DNA from: Gnetum montanum
Lineage: Eukaryota > Streptophyta > Gnetopsida > Gnetales > Gnetaceae
Reading direction: 5' to 3'
Assembly: GCA_015680685.1 (NCBI GenBank)
Contig: MNCI01001449.1
Location: forward strand, 96,848-130,490
DNA: 33,643 nt
Below the pieces are notes generated by a model. It worked only from the letters and a program-made list of their open reading frames with translations. It did no database searches and had not been told where the DNA came from. A program made the position numbers and the translations under genes. This document shows, piece by piece, positions 10,291 through 21,526 of the stretch (position 1 is its first letter; each line of letters begins with the position of its first letter).

Positions 10291-11494
10291 GCTATGGACA
10301 CGGTGATTGGAATAAGCCACACATGCATGGATTAGACTGTGCTAAGGATGCCTTTGAAATAGGTAGGACATAAGGTGCTTGAGTCGTTTGGGGAAGGATA
10401 GGTGAACTGAACCGAGGAAGGACTAGGCTACAAAGTGGTTTTTGGAAGATGATGTGGAAGGGGCTCTCACGTTCGGAGTGAGCTTCGAATTCATCTTCTT
10501 CCTCCTGTAGGGCTTCCTCATAGTTGATTCCTACATCAAGCTCATTTTCTTGAATGAGCTGGGATAGTGCCCAATGGTAGAGTTCCATGAGTAAGATGAG
10601 GTCGAACAAGGAAGGGATATATGTTCGTCCATCCTGGTGGATAAGCTCGAAGCTTCATTTGGCTTCCATGTTCGAGCGATCCATGGGTAATCTTTCTTGG
10701 ATCTTTGTGCAAATGAAGTTGTATTGCTCATTGTTGAGTATGACATACCCTTGTTGGGTGGTGTTAGGTGCATTTGACATCAATGTCGAAGGCTAATCTA
10801 GATTCATGTATGCTGGTTAAATTGCAAGAAGGGGTTGCAGAGATTGCTAGTTGCAAAAATAGCTAACTCTAGCGATTGTAGAAAAATAGCTAAGTCTGGA
10901 AACTGCAGAAAAATGGCTATGTCTAGAGACTAAAAAATAGCTAATTATGGAGATTATGCTCTCCACGGACTACACTCTCTACACTAAGAGCTAACTACGC
11001 TCTCTAATGACTATGCTCTCTATGCTGAGAGAACAGAGACTTAGAAAAATCAGTGGAGAGAAGTGTGATTCAGGTTACTACACGAGGTCCTAAAGAGATG
11101 ACTATGGGCTCCAATCTACACCGATGGGTTAATAGACAACTATCATGCAAAGAGCATGCAAAACAACCACAAGAGAGTCTAAAAAAGTGGTTCAGCTCTC
11201 CTTCTAGCACCAAAAATTGTAACAACCAAAAATGTCAACAACTGGAACACCGAGGGATCAACGAGTACACAGTCTAACCTTGCGTCCATGTGAGGGCCTA
11301 TTGGAGGCAGAGATAGGGTACCCTGAACAGTCTTGTCAATCAAACAAGGACTTTACCAGATGGAACTGGGGTGTAGCATGGTTAGTTGTGATGCTCACGT
11401 GAAACAGTGCTAAGTGTTTTAAGTAGTATTCATGGTGTTGATGGTGTTGACGATGTTAGTGGTGTTAAGTGTTGTAAGGGGTTTCAACAAAAAA
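10291..11494 (-). other. Leader and 5' region of the LTR element
   Basis: On the minus strand this lies between the primer site and gag. An open piece (10609-10292) includes the acidic stretch NYEEALQEEEDEFEAHSERE, with no recognised domain. The part at 10850-11060 has repeated AGAAAAATAGCTA motifs and several GACTATGCTCTC half-sites like those in the LTRs. Confidence 0.5.
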
Positions 11495-11508
11495 CGAAGG
11501 TGCCAACG
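11495..11508 (-). other. Candidate primer-binding site
   Basis: Inside the 5' LTR end (CCTTGCA on the minus strand) the sequence reads CGT then TGGCACCTTCG. A TGG start three bases from the LTR fits a tRNA primer site. I could not assign it to a particular tRNA. Confidence 0.4.
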
Positions 11509-12770
11509 TGCAAGGGTCGCCACCTAAGCATAGTTGTAATGTGATTATGCATTAAAAATGTGAAAATGCAAAGAAAGTGTAAAAATGCAAGAGAGAGAAA
11601 CAGAACACTACCCTAAATGGGGCTAAGCATAGTTAACATCAAAAGGGATGAGAAGGTACATGGGGTACAACAGGCACAGTAGAAAGCATAGTCACAGTCT
11701 TGGAGGTGTTTGGCTGTAAGGATTGGTGCTCGCTAGGGTGTCTATGCCTACTAGGTTAACTGCCATGGTGTACCATGGACTATGGAGTTATGCGGTGCTA
11801 CAATGGGGCTGCAATGGATCGTGTTATGCAACTTTGCCTCTCTCAAGTTCGATGGTGTGCCTTTGCTTATGCTCCAAATTCACCAATGCCCAAAATTTGC
11901 CAATCGCTGATTTGCCAAAAATGCCCATCACCAAAACGTTGAGAGCGTAGGGTATTTATAGGGTTAGGATATGCATGAAATGTGGCATGGCTACCACGTG
12001 GTAGAGGGGATAGTTGCGACTATGCTCTCCACTAAGGCTAGTGGGGTCAAGCATAGTTATAATTTTGGGTGAGGGGATGTAAGAGAGAGAAGGATCCTAC
12101 CAACTACATTCGTTGAGGATGAGTTGATGCTGAGATGAATGCCAGTCCTGCATTTTGGAGGCCTCTGGAGACTATTCTGGCGGACTACACTTGACTACGC
12201 TCTAAGTTGGTGGAGAGCATAGTCCCAAACTTAGAAAAATTTTGTAGAAAGTGTCATGTGCTGACTATGCTCTCCACGAGAGGCTGACTATGCTCCCGAC
12301 TGGGGTCGAGTGTAGTCTCAGCACTTAGAAAAAATTTACAGAAACTAACTTCTAGTTGACGATGCTTGACTACACTCTTGGCTAGTGAAGAGTGTAGTCT
12401 TGACACTTAGAGAAAAATCTACAAAAAATGCACCTTCATGCTGAATATGCTTGACTACGCTCTAGGGTAGTGATGAGCATAGTCTTTGACACTTAGAAAA
12501 TTTTGCAGTGGTTAGTGGCTAGCTTGACACTTAGAAAATCTTGCAAAACTGGCCTTTGGTGTTGAATATGCTCTACATGAGGCTAACTACGCTCTATGGC
12601 AATGAAGAGCATAGTCTCAACATTTAAAAATTTTGCAAAATGCTGATTATGCTCTGAGACAGTGGAGAGTGTAGTCTCAGCACTTACCAAATTTGCAAAA
12701 TGTGGCCATGTGTTGACACTTAAGCAAATTTGCAATTGAGATGTCGTAGTCCAAGTTTTGTGGTGTTTTA
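11509..12770 (-). repeat. LTR, high-coordinate copy (5' LTR of the minus-strand element)
   Basis: Partner of 3845-5124. The plus strand starts TGCAAGGGTC and ends GGTGTTTTA, where the other copy has GGTGTTTCA, so the terminal CA has mutated to TA. The half-site array lies at 12180-12720. After 12770 the sequence no longer matches the other copy's flank. Confidence 0.75.
11953..11960 (-). promoter_or_regulatory. LTR TATA box
   Basis: Minus strand TATAAATA, conserved with 4290-4297. As the 5' LTR copy, this would have driven element transcription toward lower coordinates. Confidence 0.5.
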
Positions 12771-15172
12771 GGTATATTGTGGGGTCGTGGCCATGGTGAA
12801 TGCGATATGAATCCATCTATTATGGTATGTATGGCATCATACATGCCCATAAGTCATTCATAGCCTAATGGGAACAAAAATAATCTTTGCCCATGAACCA
12901 CAACCACACCCCAAAAGCATTACTTTGTAAAAAATAATACTAAGCAAAAAAGTCATTGAAAATTATTGTACAAACAAGTTTTCATCTCACCTCATGTCTT
13001 CTCTTATTGACTATCAATCTTAATTTTCCTGCAATTTTGAATGTACCTTTAAATTTCAACACAATGGATCTCGTACCAAAGAAAAGGTATCTTGGGGCGA
13101 AAAAAAAAAATAGCATAGAGGGTCTATGCAGAAGATTTGATCTTCGATACTAACGATAGTAAAAGAGTTTTTTCCTTTTCTTCAAGTGTAACACTTTTAA
13201 CAGTGCTCAAGTAGACGTAGACGTTGTTAAAGTGAAGCAGACTTTTTTGGTATAGAATATTTATTCAATAGAAAGGCGTTTATTCTCCAGTTTTCTTTGC
13301 CCAACAAATTTTTGTTTGGATTTTAGATTTTTGAAGGTGAACAAAAATATATTTCATTTTACATTTTAATATGATCATTTCTCGAATTCAAGGTTTTTTT
13401 TAATTTCCTTATAATGTGATTCAACATACAATCGTCGTTCAGACATTCTTGAGAGAATGCTGTGGGCAGCATTTTCAGGTATCATCTGAATAAAAATTAC
13501 AAAAAATAACCCTAGGTTTAAAATAATCATAACCTTAGAGCTCCTCGCTTTTAGAAGCCCAGGGTAATGTCTAAAAAGGCCAAGAAAGTGTTACAATCTA
13601 TGCGTCGGAGATTTGCGATTCCGGATAAATTTTGACGAACTGTTCGCGTCGCTTCGGATTCTGGATCACAGAAGCGCATTCGCAATGGGTATGTATTTCA
13701 TAATTTCCGATGAAATTTTGTCTAAATATGTACATATACGTTGAAATGGTCCCCTTGCCTTGGCTCGTATTGTTTTTGCCTTTTTCGTTCTTGGAATGTC
13801 TGCATTTTGCATTAAAATCTCAGGTATCTTCTCCTGTTCTGAATCATACCAAAAATTTCATTTCATTGTTAAGTGGCAAGCAAGGAATCAAGATTCATGG
13901 CATCGGCATGAGCCGGACCACAGAAAAAAGGGACTACCAATAAATAAACAAACACACGGAAATCACGAAAGGGCTAACCGAAGGCCGAAGGGGCACGTAA
14001 GGGGCAAGTTCATACGGAAATCAAGTTTTGGACAGGGCGTGCGTGGAAAACATTGCATTTGCATGTGCATGGATTCGCCTGCCCTTGGGAGCGTCAAAGA
14101 TTCCGCCATGACTGGCACATTCACGCGTGTTTATTCTCATTGCTGGTTTTTGCTTTTTTTCTCGTATCTCTGCGGAAAAAAGAAAAAACAAAACAGGGTC
14201 ATCGTCATGGGCTATGAGTCATGAACATGATGACGGATGGATGCTTGTTCAACTATTTTAAAAATCTGTTTGCTTATAGAGCAAAGCAGCCCACCAGCAC
14301 ATGGCCAATGGCCATATGCAACCTCATGGTGCACTGTTTTTACTTTCTCCTTCATCATGACTAGTGTCAATTTTTCAGCATCTAAAAGGTTTTCGATCAT
14401 TGTAGGTGAGGTGAGTTACTGGGTTGTGCCTAGTTTAGTCAAGTTGTGTCTTCTTATAATGTGGTCATCCATCTTCAACGTGGCCCTATGGCACTACTCA
14501 CAGGTAGTCCTTAGGGTGCTACTCACAGGTCCTTAACAAAAGTATTAACAGACCTGATTTGTTATAAATTTGGTTGAGGTTTGATGCTTAATTTCATTTT
14601 TGGAAATATTGGATTGTGTAACAAAAGGGTTTCATTTTATTGCTGTCATTTTTGGTTGTTGCAGAAATTATATGTTTGGCCAATTATGGCTCTCCAGTAA
14701 GGAAATGGATTCAATGCCCTCCATACCTTTGCAAATTTTCTTGCTTCAAATTTAATTTATTGGTGATATTACAATCTTCTGTGCAATTTTTAAGCATTAA
14801 CAATATTTTGGATTTACATTGTACTTGTTCTATATTTTCCAATGTATTTTCATGATATATGAGATTTAATTTTTAAAAAAAGCTAATATTTTAAATTTTC
14901 TCAGGTCCCGGCTACGAATCCGTCCCCACTTTTTGTTAAGGCAAATGTACCCAAACACGTTCAGAATCACGAATTCTTGATTCCCTCGCTTGCACCAATC
15001 GGATTCTTTTGGATTCTTTTGATGCATAGGTTACAATTTTCGTGATACGTACACCTGTTACCCTTCACAAACGTAATGCAGTAATCCCCATCCCCGTCCA
15101 TCCAGAATCCCGACTCCGAAATCGGTACCTTTCTATCACATCTCAATTATTATTGAAATGCTAAAACGACGT
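12771..15172. other. Intergenic region upstream of the UGT gene
   Basis: No recognisable gene. The 13760-14224 open frame has no domain and poor composition. A GC-richer patch at 13560-13690 starts a 22-codon frame (MSKKAKKVLQSMRRRFAIPD and a few more) and ends in a donor-like GGTATGT, so it could be an exon relic. The stretch 14640-14870 is AT-rich. Composition becomes richer in CpG from about 14900 toward the gene. Confidence 0.45.
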
Positions 15173-15193
15173 TTCTTTACGACCCGTAAAGAA
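15173..15193. repeat. 9-bp inverted repeat upstream of the UGT
   Basis: TTCTTTACG, the spacer ACC and CGTAAAGAA form a perfect 9-bp inverted repeat with a 3-base loop, about 355 bases before the UGT start codon. It may be a protein-binding dyad or chance. Confidence 0.7.
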
Positions 15194-15463
15194 TCACACG
15201 CCACGAGCTTCCACGGCCTCGAAATTATCTCCAGAATAATCTAACTTTTCAAAGCTTTGCAGCCAGACGCCAGCAAAGTTGCGATAAGGCTGCACCCAGC
15301 ACTAACTTCAACGTCAGATGTGTCAGTCTATCGGACAAGCAACTCCGACGACCGATGTGTGAGTCTGTCGTTCTGTGCTTGTGCGATTAAGACAAATCAA
15401 ACACCGTGTGTACTGCTCACCCTGTTACATCTATAGAAGTGTAGAACCATTAATGCAGGGGAG

Positions 15464-15471
15464 TATATTTA
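15464..15471 (+). promoter_or_regulatory. Candidate TATA box of the UGT gene
   Basis: TATATTTA lies 77 bases before the start codon, leaving a 5' leader of roughly 45-50 bases if transcription starts about 30 bases downstream. CTATAGAA at 15431-15438 is an alternative. Neither is proven. Confidence 0.35.
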
Positions 15472-15547
15472 CCAGGCCAATCCTCCGAATTTCAGCAGCC
15501 AAAGTAATCTAAGACTGAGTTTGTAGGTCTCTAATCTTTGTGCGATC

Positions 15548-16371
15548 ATGGAGGCAGCACCGCAGGCAGAGAACGAAAATGGGATCATCATCTCAGAAGA
15601 AGAAGAAAAAGCAGCAGCAGGAGCAGCACACGTGGTTCTGCTTCCGGGGATTTTCATGGGTCACTTCATTCCCATGGCGGAACTCGCCAAGACTCTGCGT
15701 CTCCATCACGGCGTTCCTGTAATTTTTGTGGCACCAGACTGGGCCACGACAGCGGACCAACTCGAACAGGCCGCAAACGAACTCAGGGCCACCGGCGTCA
15801 CATTCCTGCAACTTCCGGCGCTCGGAAAACTGCCGCAGACGGCGAATCAGACATCACTTCCGGCAAGGCTGAACGCAATACAAGAGCGGACGAAACCGCT
15901 GCTGGAGCAGGCTCTGGCCGGGATCCTGGCCACGACGCCGGTTTCCGCATTCGTGACGGATCTCTTCTGCCTGGACTTGATGGAGGTGCCTCGCCGGCTC
16001 GGGCTGCCGGTTTATGTTTTCTACGTGAGCTCTGCGTCGGCGCTGTGCTTGCGCTTGTACATGCTGACGGAAGGACTCCTTGTTGGGGCAGCAGCAGAAG
16101 ACCCGGAGCGCCTCATTCTTGTGCCGGGGCTGCCCCAGATGAGTGTCGGAGAGCTGCCCGATTCGCACAAGAACGAGGAAACAGAGCAATGGGTGAAGGA
16201 CACGAGTCGCAAAATTCTGCAGGTACGTGGGATCTTGATCAATACCTTTGACGCCGCTGAGGAGCAGGCCATGGCTGTGCTCAGGAATGGCATTTTTGGG
16301 ACTCAGACGGAGACTGAGACTGAGACACAGGAGTTTTACACTGTGGGTCCGATTATCAGGGCTTCTAAAGT

Positions 16372-16406
<35 letters not shown>

Positions 16407-17382
16407 AAGGAAGGCATGAATGCTTAGAATGGCTCCACCGCCAGCCCCCTCAATCGGTTGTCTATGTTTGTTTCGGAAGTAGCTTCGCTGTCTCTGGCGA
16501 GCAGGTACGCACTGTATTGACCAAGTGTATACACTATCATTTTATATTGGTTAAAAACGCAGTTTTGTTTCATTTTATGTTGCTTAAAAACGCAGTTTTG
16601 TTTCGTAAGGTAACACGCGCATGAAGGTGTTGTGCCGTAACTGTGTGATTGTGTACTGCATAATCACATACCTTGCAAACAAAAAACGTGAAAAGCTCAA
16701 AAACGGAACCAGATCAGTATTTTTTAACATTGATATACGCTTCTGTGTTTTTCCATTTGAATGCGTGCAGGTACGGGAGATAGCGCTGGGGCTGGAGGCA
16801 ACCGGCTTAAGATTTCTGTGGATACTCCGCCGTCCAGAATACCCGTCGGATATTTCCGAAACATGCGAACAACACCTCAAACACGTGCCCAAGAACATGT
16901 GCGAGCATCTACCGGACGGTTTCCGGCACAGGACCCGTGACAGAGGGCTAATCTTCGAATCATGGGCCCCGCAGGTGGCGCTTTTAGCGCACCCTGCAGT
17001 GGGCGGCTTTCTCACACATGGTGGCTGGAATTCGACCCTGGAGGCCCTGCACTGCGGCGTGCCTATGGCGGTGTGGCCGCTTGGGGCAGAACAGAATTTG
17101 ACTGCAGTTATCCTGGAGCGCCACATGTGCGTGGGTCTGCATGTGCGCTCGAGCCACGCTCACGCCGACGGGGCCGTTGTGCCAGCCGAGGATGTGCGAA
17201 GGGCCGTGGCGGAGCTCATGTCTGCGGACGCGGGCTCCGGCTCAGGCCGTGGCGCGCACATGAGGGAGCGCATACGCGAGTTGAGCGCAGCCGCGGCCTC
17301 TGCCATGGTGCCGGGCGGGTCATCCTACGAGGCGCTTGCTAGCGTAGCGTCCACGTGGAATTCGAAAATGCCGTCGTCATAA
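15548..17382 (+). CDS. Family 1 UDP-glycosyltransferase, two exons
   Basis: Plant family 1 UGTs move a sugar from UDP-sugar to small acceptors such as phenolics in the cytosol. Exon 1 is 15548-16504 and exon 2 is 16771-17382, joined in phase 0 to give 522 residues, slightly long for the family. The start codon has A at -3 and G at +4. The N-terminal half has the catalytic His39 (MGHFIPM) and its partner Asp138 (FVTDLF). The 44-residue PSPG box runs from Trp384 (WAPQVALLAHPAVGGF) to Gln427 (WPLGAEQ); a final Gln usually goes with UDP-glucose. Position 20 of the box is Gly (THGGWNS) where Cys is common. Residues 254-288 hold acidic dipeptide repeats, and residues 14-28 form a Glu/Ala-rich extension. 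Pattern resemblance is to group E (UGT71/72/88) by memory only; the acceptor is unknown. The frame is intact and CpG-rich, unlike all neighbours. Confidence 0.93.
16373..16408 (+). repeat. In-frame GAGCAG hexanucleotide repeat in UGT exon 1
   Basis: Five GAGCAG units plus GAGGAA encode a Glu-Gln repeat at residues 276-287. A second short repeat (ACG/ACT-GAG, about 16309-16330) encodes Thr-Glu pairs at residues 254-260. Both lie in the variable linker between the two domains, and a hexamer repeat changes length without frameshift. Confidence 0.9.
16505..16770 (+). other. UGT intron (266 bp, GT-AG)
   Basis: Starts GTACGC after GAGCAG and ends GCGTGCAG before GTACGG. Removing it joins ...SGEQ to VREIALGLE, the sequence expected in this family. 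The 9-mer GCAGGTACG spans both splice sites (16501-16509 and 16767-16775). The intron is AT-rich compared with the exons. Confidence 0.9.
16538..16603. repeat. 33-bp tandem duplication in the UGT intron
   Basis: Two adjacent 33-bp copies (16538-16570 and 16571-16603) differ at two positions. Both contain TTAAAAACGCAGTTTTGTTT, itself partly self-complementary (AAAAACGCAGTTTT). The high identity implies a recent duplication. Confidence 0.9.
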
Positions 17383-18469
17383 TATGCGCACCCCTCTGCC
17401 AATGGCACCGCGCCACCTGTACTTATCCCCGCTAAACCGTTGCTGACGTGGTGAAGGGAACCATCGGTTTTTTTGTTCCTGCTCCATGGGTCATCGGTGA
17501 GTATGATTTTGCCTCGGCAGAAATATTTATGATTTTCACTTCAAACTAGAACACTTTTTATGGATATAGTTTATTAAACAAAAAATACTTTGCTATGAAT
17601 AGTTTCTTCCGCTGCTAAGTTTGCTTTTTTAGGCGGAAACTAAACAAAGTTCTTTTGAGCATGAAATCCGAACTTTTAGAAACTAGCTATATCAAAACTT
17701 TCAGAGTTCGTGGTAACAACAACGTTGTCAAAATCATGCGCTGATCTAAAAGAAAATATCCATGCATAAAAGATTAAGTTTTAAAAGTTCAAATATGTAT
17801 GTTTGCAATACTTGGATTTAATATTTGTATCAATCAACCCGATGCTTCTATGCTATTCGTATAGTAGGGTAGATATGATTTATTATAAGAGTGTTCTACT
17901 AACCTCTACCTCTACCTTTGCCTATGCAACACAATAGATGTAACTTGCTATAAGAGTATACTATCATAAGGTTAGTCAATTACTGTCACTTCCTTAAGAA
18001 GAGACACTATCAAACCTATAGCCTCACTTGTGAGAGATGAGTGTCTTGATTCAATAATTTCAGTGATTTGGTGATTCAGTAATTTCAATGATTCAGTGAT
18101 TTGGTCTTTTGGTGAATTAGTGATGTGGGTGATTTAGTTGATTGCAAATTTGACTTGGCTTTCAGCATTTCAATGATTTAGAATTTAGCATTTTGTACAC
18201 TAAAGCCAAGTAGAAAGCAACATATTGCATGTCAAGTAATTTGGGGAAGTGCAAGAAGTAGGATTCAATGGCCAAATTTACCATTTCTCTAGAGGAATGA
18301 AATAACATGGTTGTAACTTTGGACTCCATGGCATCCAAATTTGTGCAATTGGAATCTATGGTTGAAGTTGTGGTAAAAAAAGGTGCAAATCCTTCCAACC
18401 ACTGTAAAGTTGAAAGATTCATTGTCAAATGTTGAAGCAACTCAAGTTCAAACAAATATGGATATTCTA
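17383..18469. other. UGT 3' region and AT-rich spacer
   Basis: About 140 bases of moderate GC follow the UGT stop and probably hold the 3' UTR, though no clear AATAAA was found. Beyond, the sequence is AT-rich. At 18055-18175 there is a degenerate simple repeat based on ATTTCAGTGATTTGGTGATTCAGTA. No gene seen. Confidence 0.45.
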
Positions 18470-20640
18470 TAGTCAAAGTTTGACTCTCTTGAATCAAATA
18501 TAACAATTGCTCACTCAAGCTTAGAAGCAATTACTGAGAAAATACATGAAGATGAAGACAAACATGATAAAATTTAGAATCTTCAAATTGTGAGAATTCC
18601 AGTAGAATAGGACGATAATCTTTTACAAATCATGCTAGATTTCTTTATGAAATAAATGTACATTTCTTAAACTTTGATAATTAGTGCAAATAGACTGGGT
18701 CCTAAGGGGGCTGAACTTTAGTAGATTCTTGTTAAGTTTGCTTATTGGTGTGGAAGAGATAAGGTTTGAAACAACAAAAATATCTTGAAAGGACAGAAGA
18801 TTTGGATTAATGAAGACCTAACTAAAAAAGAGGATGCAAAAGAATAAGAAGAATGATAGAAAGTTAAATAAGCTTATGCTGAAGGTAAAATTGCTTATTT
18901 GAACTATAAATATGTTGAAGTCATCAAAAAGAGGGTAAATCCCCCAAAATAGGGATTTTCTTCTATTACATGTGGTTCCTTAATATTGAAAGTTCATTGG
19001 CTAATAAAGTTGCTATGTTAGATACTAGTCATTTTTTAGTGATTTTGATTTGTTCATTTTTGTTGAAACTTGAGAAGAAGAAAATTCTCCAACTATATCT
19101 ATTCCAAGTTTTCATATCGTTTCTGTTAGAAATAAGTATTCCAAGGTGAGAGGTAGACCTTCTAGTAGTAGTTCTTGTTTAATTAAAAAGTCTAAAGATC
19201 ATTTCCTTAAGGTGCACAAAGTTGATGATAATAACCAATATTTGTGGGTTCAAGTTCAAGGCATTTCAAAGGTTCTTTATATTACTTTTTGTTACTTTGC
19301 TAAGAGAGATTCTTCTATTTATAATCTACTAATCTTTCACAAGAGCATCCTTTTGAATACTTGGGTAAAGATATTGCAAAATTCTCTAGACTTGGTAAAG
19401 TTTTTTTTATGGGGATTTTGGGGTTTATGTTGGATAAAGTCAAATTCAAAGGCTTTTTTGGAATTCACAACTAAAGTCTAGTAAAGAGTTCTATGTAGTT
19501 TGCAAAAGATCATCTACTAATTATATTATAAATTATACAGGTATTCATTTGTTAGAGTGGGATCCTTTCTTTAATTTCTTAATCCTTAATGACATTAGTA
19601 AATTCCCTTCCTCCTCTCATTTCACCTTTACCAGATACAAATGTGACTCTTGCATTGATCTCCTCTCGTCTACTCATCATAATAAAAATGTATTGAAAAA
19701 CTTTCAAGTTGGAGAAAAACTCCCAAAATCTCCTCATCACTACCTAAAATTCACTATTCTTACTTTAATTTGTCATATTTATTATAAGAAATGTAGAACT
19801 TGTCATCTCACAAAAGACCTTTGTTAGGATTTTCAAATAGGAGTGGCTAATATATTGGTCAATAATGATAATGAGCTAGATTTGACTAATGTTCTTTTAT
19901 TTATTGCTGCTCAAGTGCAAGTTAAGAAGAGGCCTACTTGTAGAAAATCTTGGTTTGATGTGGACTATTTAATAGCCCATAAAAATAATACACCTTTATG
20001 TTTTGATATTTCAATACTAAAGAATTATGGAAAACTTATTCATTTTTTAAAAAGGAAATTCATTAAAGAAGAACAAGTAAGAATGATTAGTGGGCTTCAA
20101 TCAAATCCAAAATCCTTTTGGAATTTATTCTAAGATAGACACTAATATGGTTGGAATTTTTTCTTATCCACGATTCAAACTTTCTCCAATGACCTTTTTA
20201 TTCAAGAGGCTCCCCCCACTATGTAAGATACCTCTAGTGTTCTTGAGTTGTCCCTTGATGATGCTTTTGTAAGAATTCAAAGATTATCTTCTAGAAAAGG
20301 TGCTGATGTTAATGGATTATATGTAGAGCTTCTTAAAAGTGGTGGTCCATTAGTGTGGATAGTAGCTTGTAGTCTTCTTAATAAAGGGCTTCAGCATGGT
20401 TTGGATTACTCTTGGTATTTTAGTCAAGTAGTTATACTTTTCAAAAATGGAGATAAGATAAATCTTAGTAATTATTAATTGATTACAATCAATTCAATTT
20501 TTACTAAGCTTTTAGGCACTGTTTTGGAGAATAAAATTAGTTCATCGAAAAAAATGTAAGATCTTTGGGCTTACTCATAGGAAGACCTCAAGATGAATCA
20601 TTCTACTATAGAATATCCAATAACTTTGCATTATTGTGAG
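18470..20640 (+). mobile_element. LINE retrotransposon relic: ORF1, endonuclease and start of RT
   Basis: LINEs copy themselves through an endonuclease and reverse transcriptase encoded on one strand. A helical ORF1-like part (18470-18950) includes ILVKFAYWCGRD and WINEDLTKKE, the usual late ORF1 pattern. The endonuclease part (19140-19800) shows LWVQVQGISKVLYITFCYF and later HLLEWDPFFNFLILND. A linker (19840-20130) carries KSWFDVDYL and LQSNPKSFWNLF. The RT start (20248-20520) has GADVNGLYVELLK and VVILFKNGDKINLSNY, typical of LINE RT, followed by ITINSIFTKLLGTVLENKIS. Frameshifts and stops occur throughout. No YxDD-containing palm follows: homology fades after NHSTIEYPITL near 20630. Confidence 0.75.
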
Positions 20641-21526
20641 GAGAAATAGAAAAATGTGCTAGAAGAAGCACTCATCAGTTGAGGGAGTAGTTTGCTCAAG
20701 TCAACCTTGACATTGGAAAATTAGCTAAAGAAAGAAAATCCTATCCATGAAAGAAGTATGCATTGTACGCTAAAAGTTAGCCATTGAAATTGGTGTGTGG
20801 TAACATGAGGCCAAGAAGTACAAATAGCTAAAAGAGCACTTTAGAGATCATGTGGGCATGCATAAGTAGGTTAATCAAAAGGAAATCTAGATGGCCAAAG
20901 CCAAGATCAATTCCTTCACAACACAAACACCTAATTGGCAGCCTATCTTGGATAGTCTTGCCCACATGCACTAAGCCAAGATCAAGAACAAAGACTTGCA
21001 TGTAGAGGATTTGATAGAATACATAGGATTAGCAAATCTTCAATATGCTAATCTAAGTATGTTAACAATAGACATGCCTAGAACAAAATTGGAGCAACAA
21101 GTGGCCGCAATGTATGCATTATACGAGAAAGAGTTTGTAGATAAAAAGGATGCATACCAAAAGCTTCACATTGCAAACTCTAAGCTCCAAGTGGTCAAAG
21201 CTAGCTACCATAGAAAAAAAGATGTAGTAGCAAACTTGGCTAGGCGAATGACAAATTACAAAGAATTAAGAAAAATAGCCAGAGCATTTAAAGAAGAAAG
21301 AAGACAATTCATGGCTTGGTATGTGAGGGCAAATAAAATGTTTTCATAGTTATCATGTACATGTGAAGTACCAACTCTAGCAAACATTGCAAAATTTGCC
21401 TAGATGGTACATGATCCAAGATCGGAAGAGGAAAAACTTTAGGCACTCCTTAAAAAATACTAATTTCAAAAGCTCAACGATAATGGAAAGAAGCTGATGG
21501 AGGAGCCACCACTACTTGGAACTTAA
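20641..21526 (+). pseudogene. Unassigned helical, Lys/Glu-rich ORF with in-frame stops
   Basis: One long reading, broken by stops and at least one frame change, runs from about 20660 to the TAA at 21524-21526. The best piece is 20996-21349 (117 residues), rich in Lys, Glu, Ala and Leu with heptad-like spacing, for instance KKDAYQKLHIANSKLQVVKA, suggesting coiled coil. In the same frame it goes on past TAG (21347-21349) for another 58 codons, including EEPPLLGT at the end. I do not recognise a family. It lies 5' of LTR-like fragment B on the same strand, the position of an extra ORF between pol and a 3' LTR, but it could equally be an old gag or a host fragment. Confidence 0.5.

Larger units (their letters stand above)
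3845..12770 (-). mobile_element. Old minus-strand LTR retrotransposon with gag and protease only
   Basis: Two diverged direct repeats (3845-5124 and 11509-12770) bound an interior with a candidate primer site at the high end, decayed gag and retropepsin on the minus strand, and a purine-rich tract abutting the low LTR. Both LTRs have a minus-strand TATAAATA. Everything agrees on minus-strand orientation. No reverse transcriptase, RNase H or integrase motif was found between the protease and the polypurine tract, where instead a ~950-bp tandem array sits. This fits a non-autonomous or pol-deleted Ty3-type element. The five bases outside the LTRs (ACACA at 3840-3844 and GGTAT at 12771-12775) do not match, so target-site duplication is not supported. 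The single N and an exact duplication inside gag may be assembly faults. Confidence 0.75.

Noticed and set aside
3840-12775. Target-site duplication for the LTR element
   Set aside because: ACACA and GGTAT outside the two LTRs do not match, so it cannot be claimed.
13760-14224. 154-codon open frame on the plus strand
   Set aside because: No domain, odd composition, many low-complexity Lys/His stretches and no splice or start context. Most likely chance.
14640-14760. Possible lectin-like stretch (EIICLANYGSP)
   Set aside because: Resemblance to a beta-galactosidase C-terminal lectin segment is short and lacks the Cys pattern; surrounding sequence gives no support.
15538-16251. 237-codon open frame overlapping the UGT in another frame
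   Set aside because: A shadow of the GC-rich UGT exon; Arg/Gly/Ser-rich with no domain.
15854-16417. 187-codon minus-strand frame over the UGT exon
   Set aside because: Antisense shadow; its Leu run is the complement of the GAGCAG repeat.
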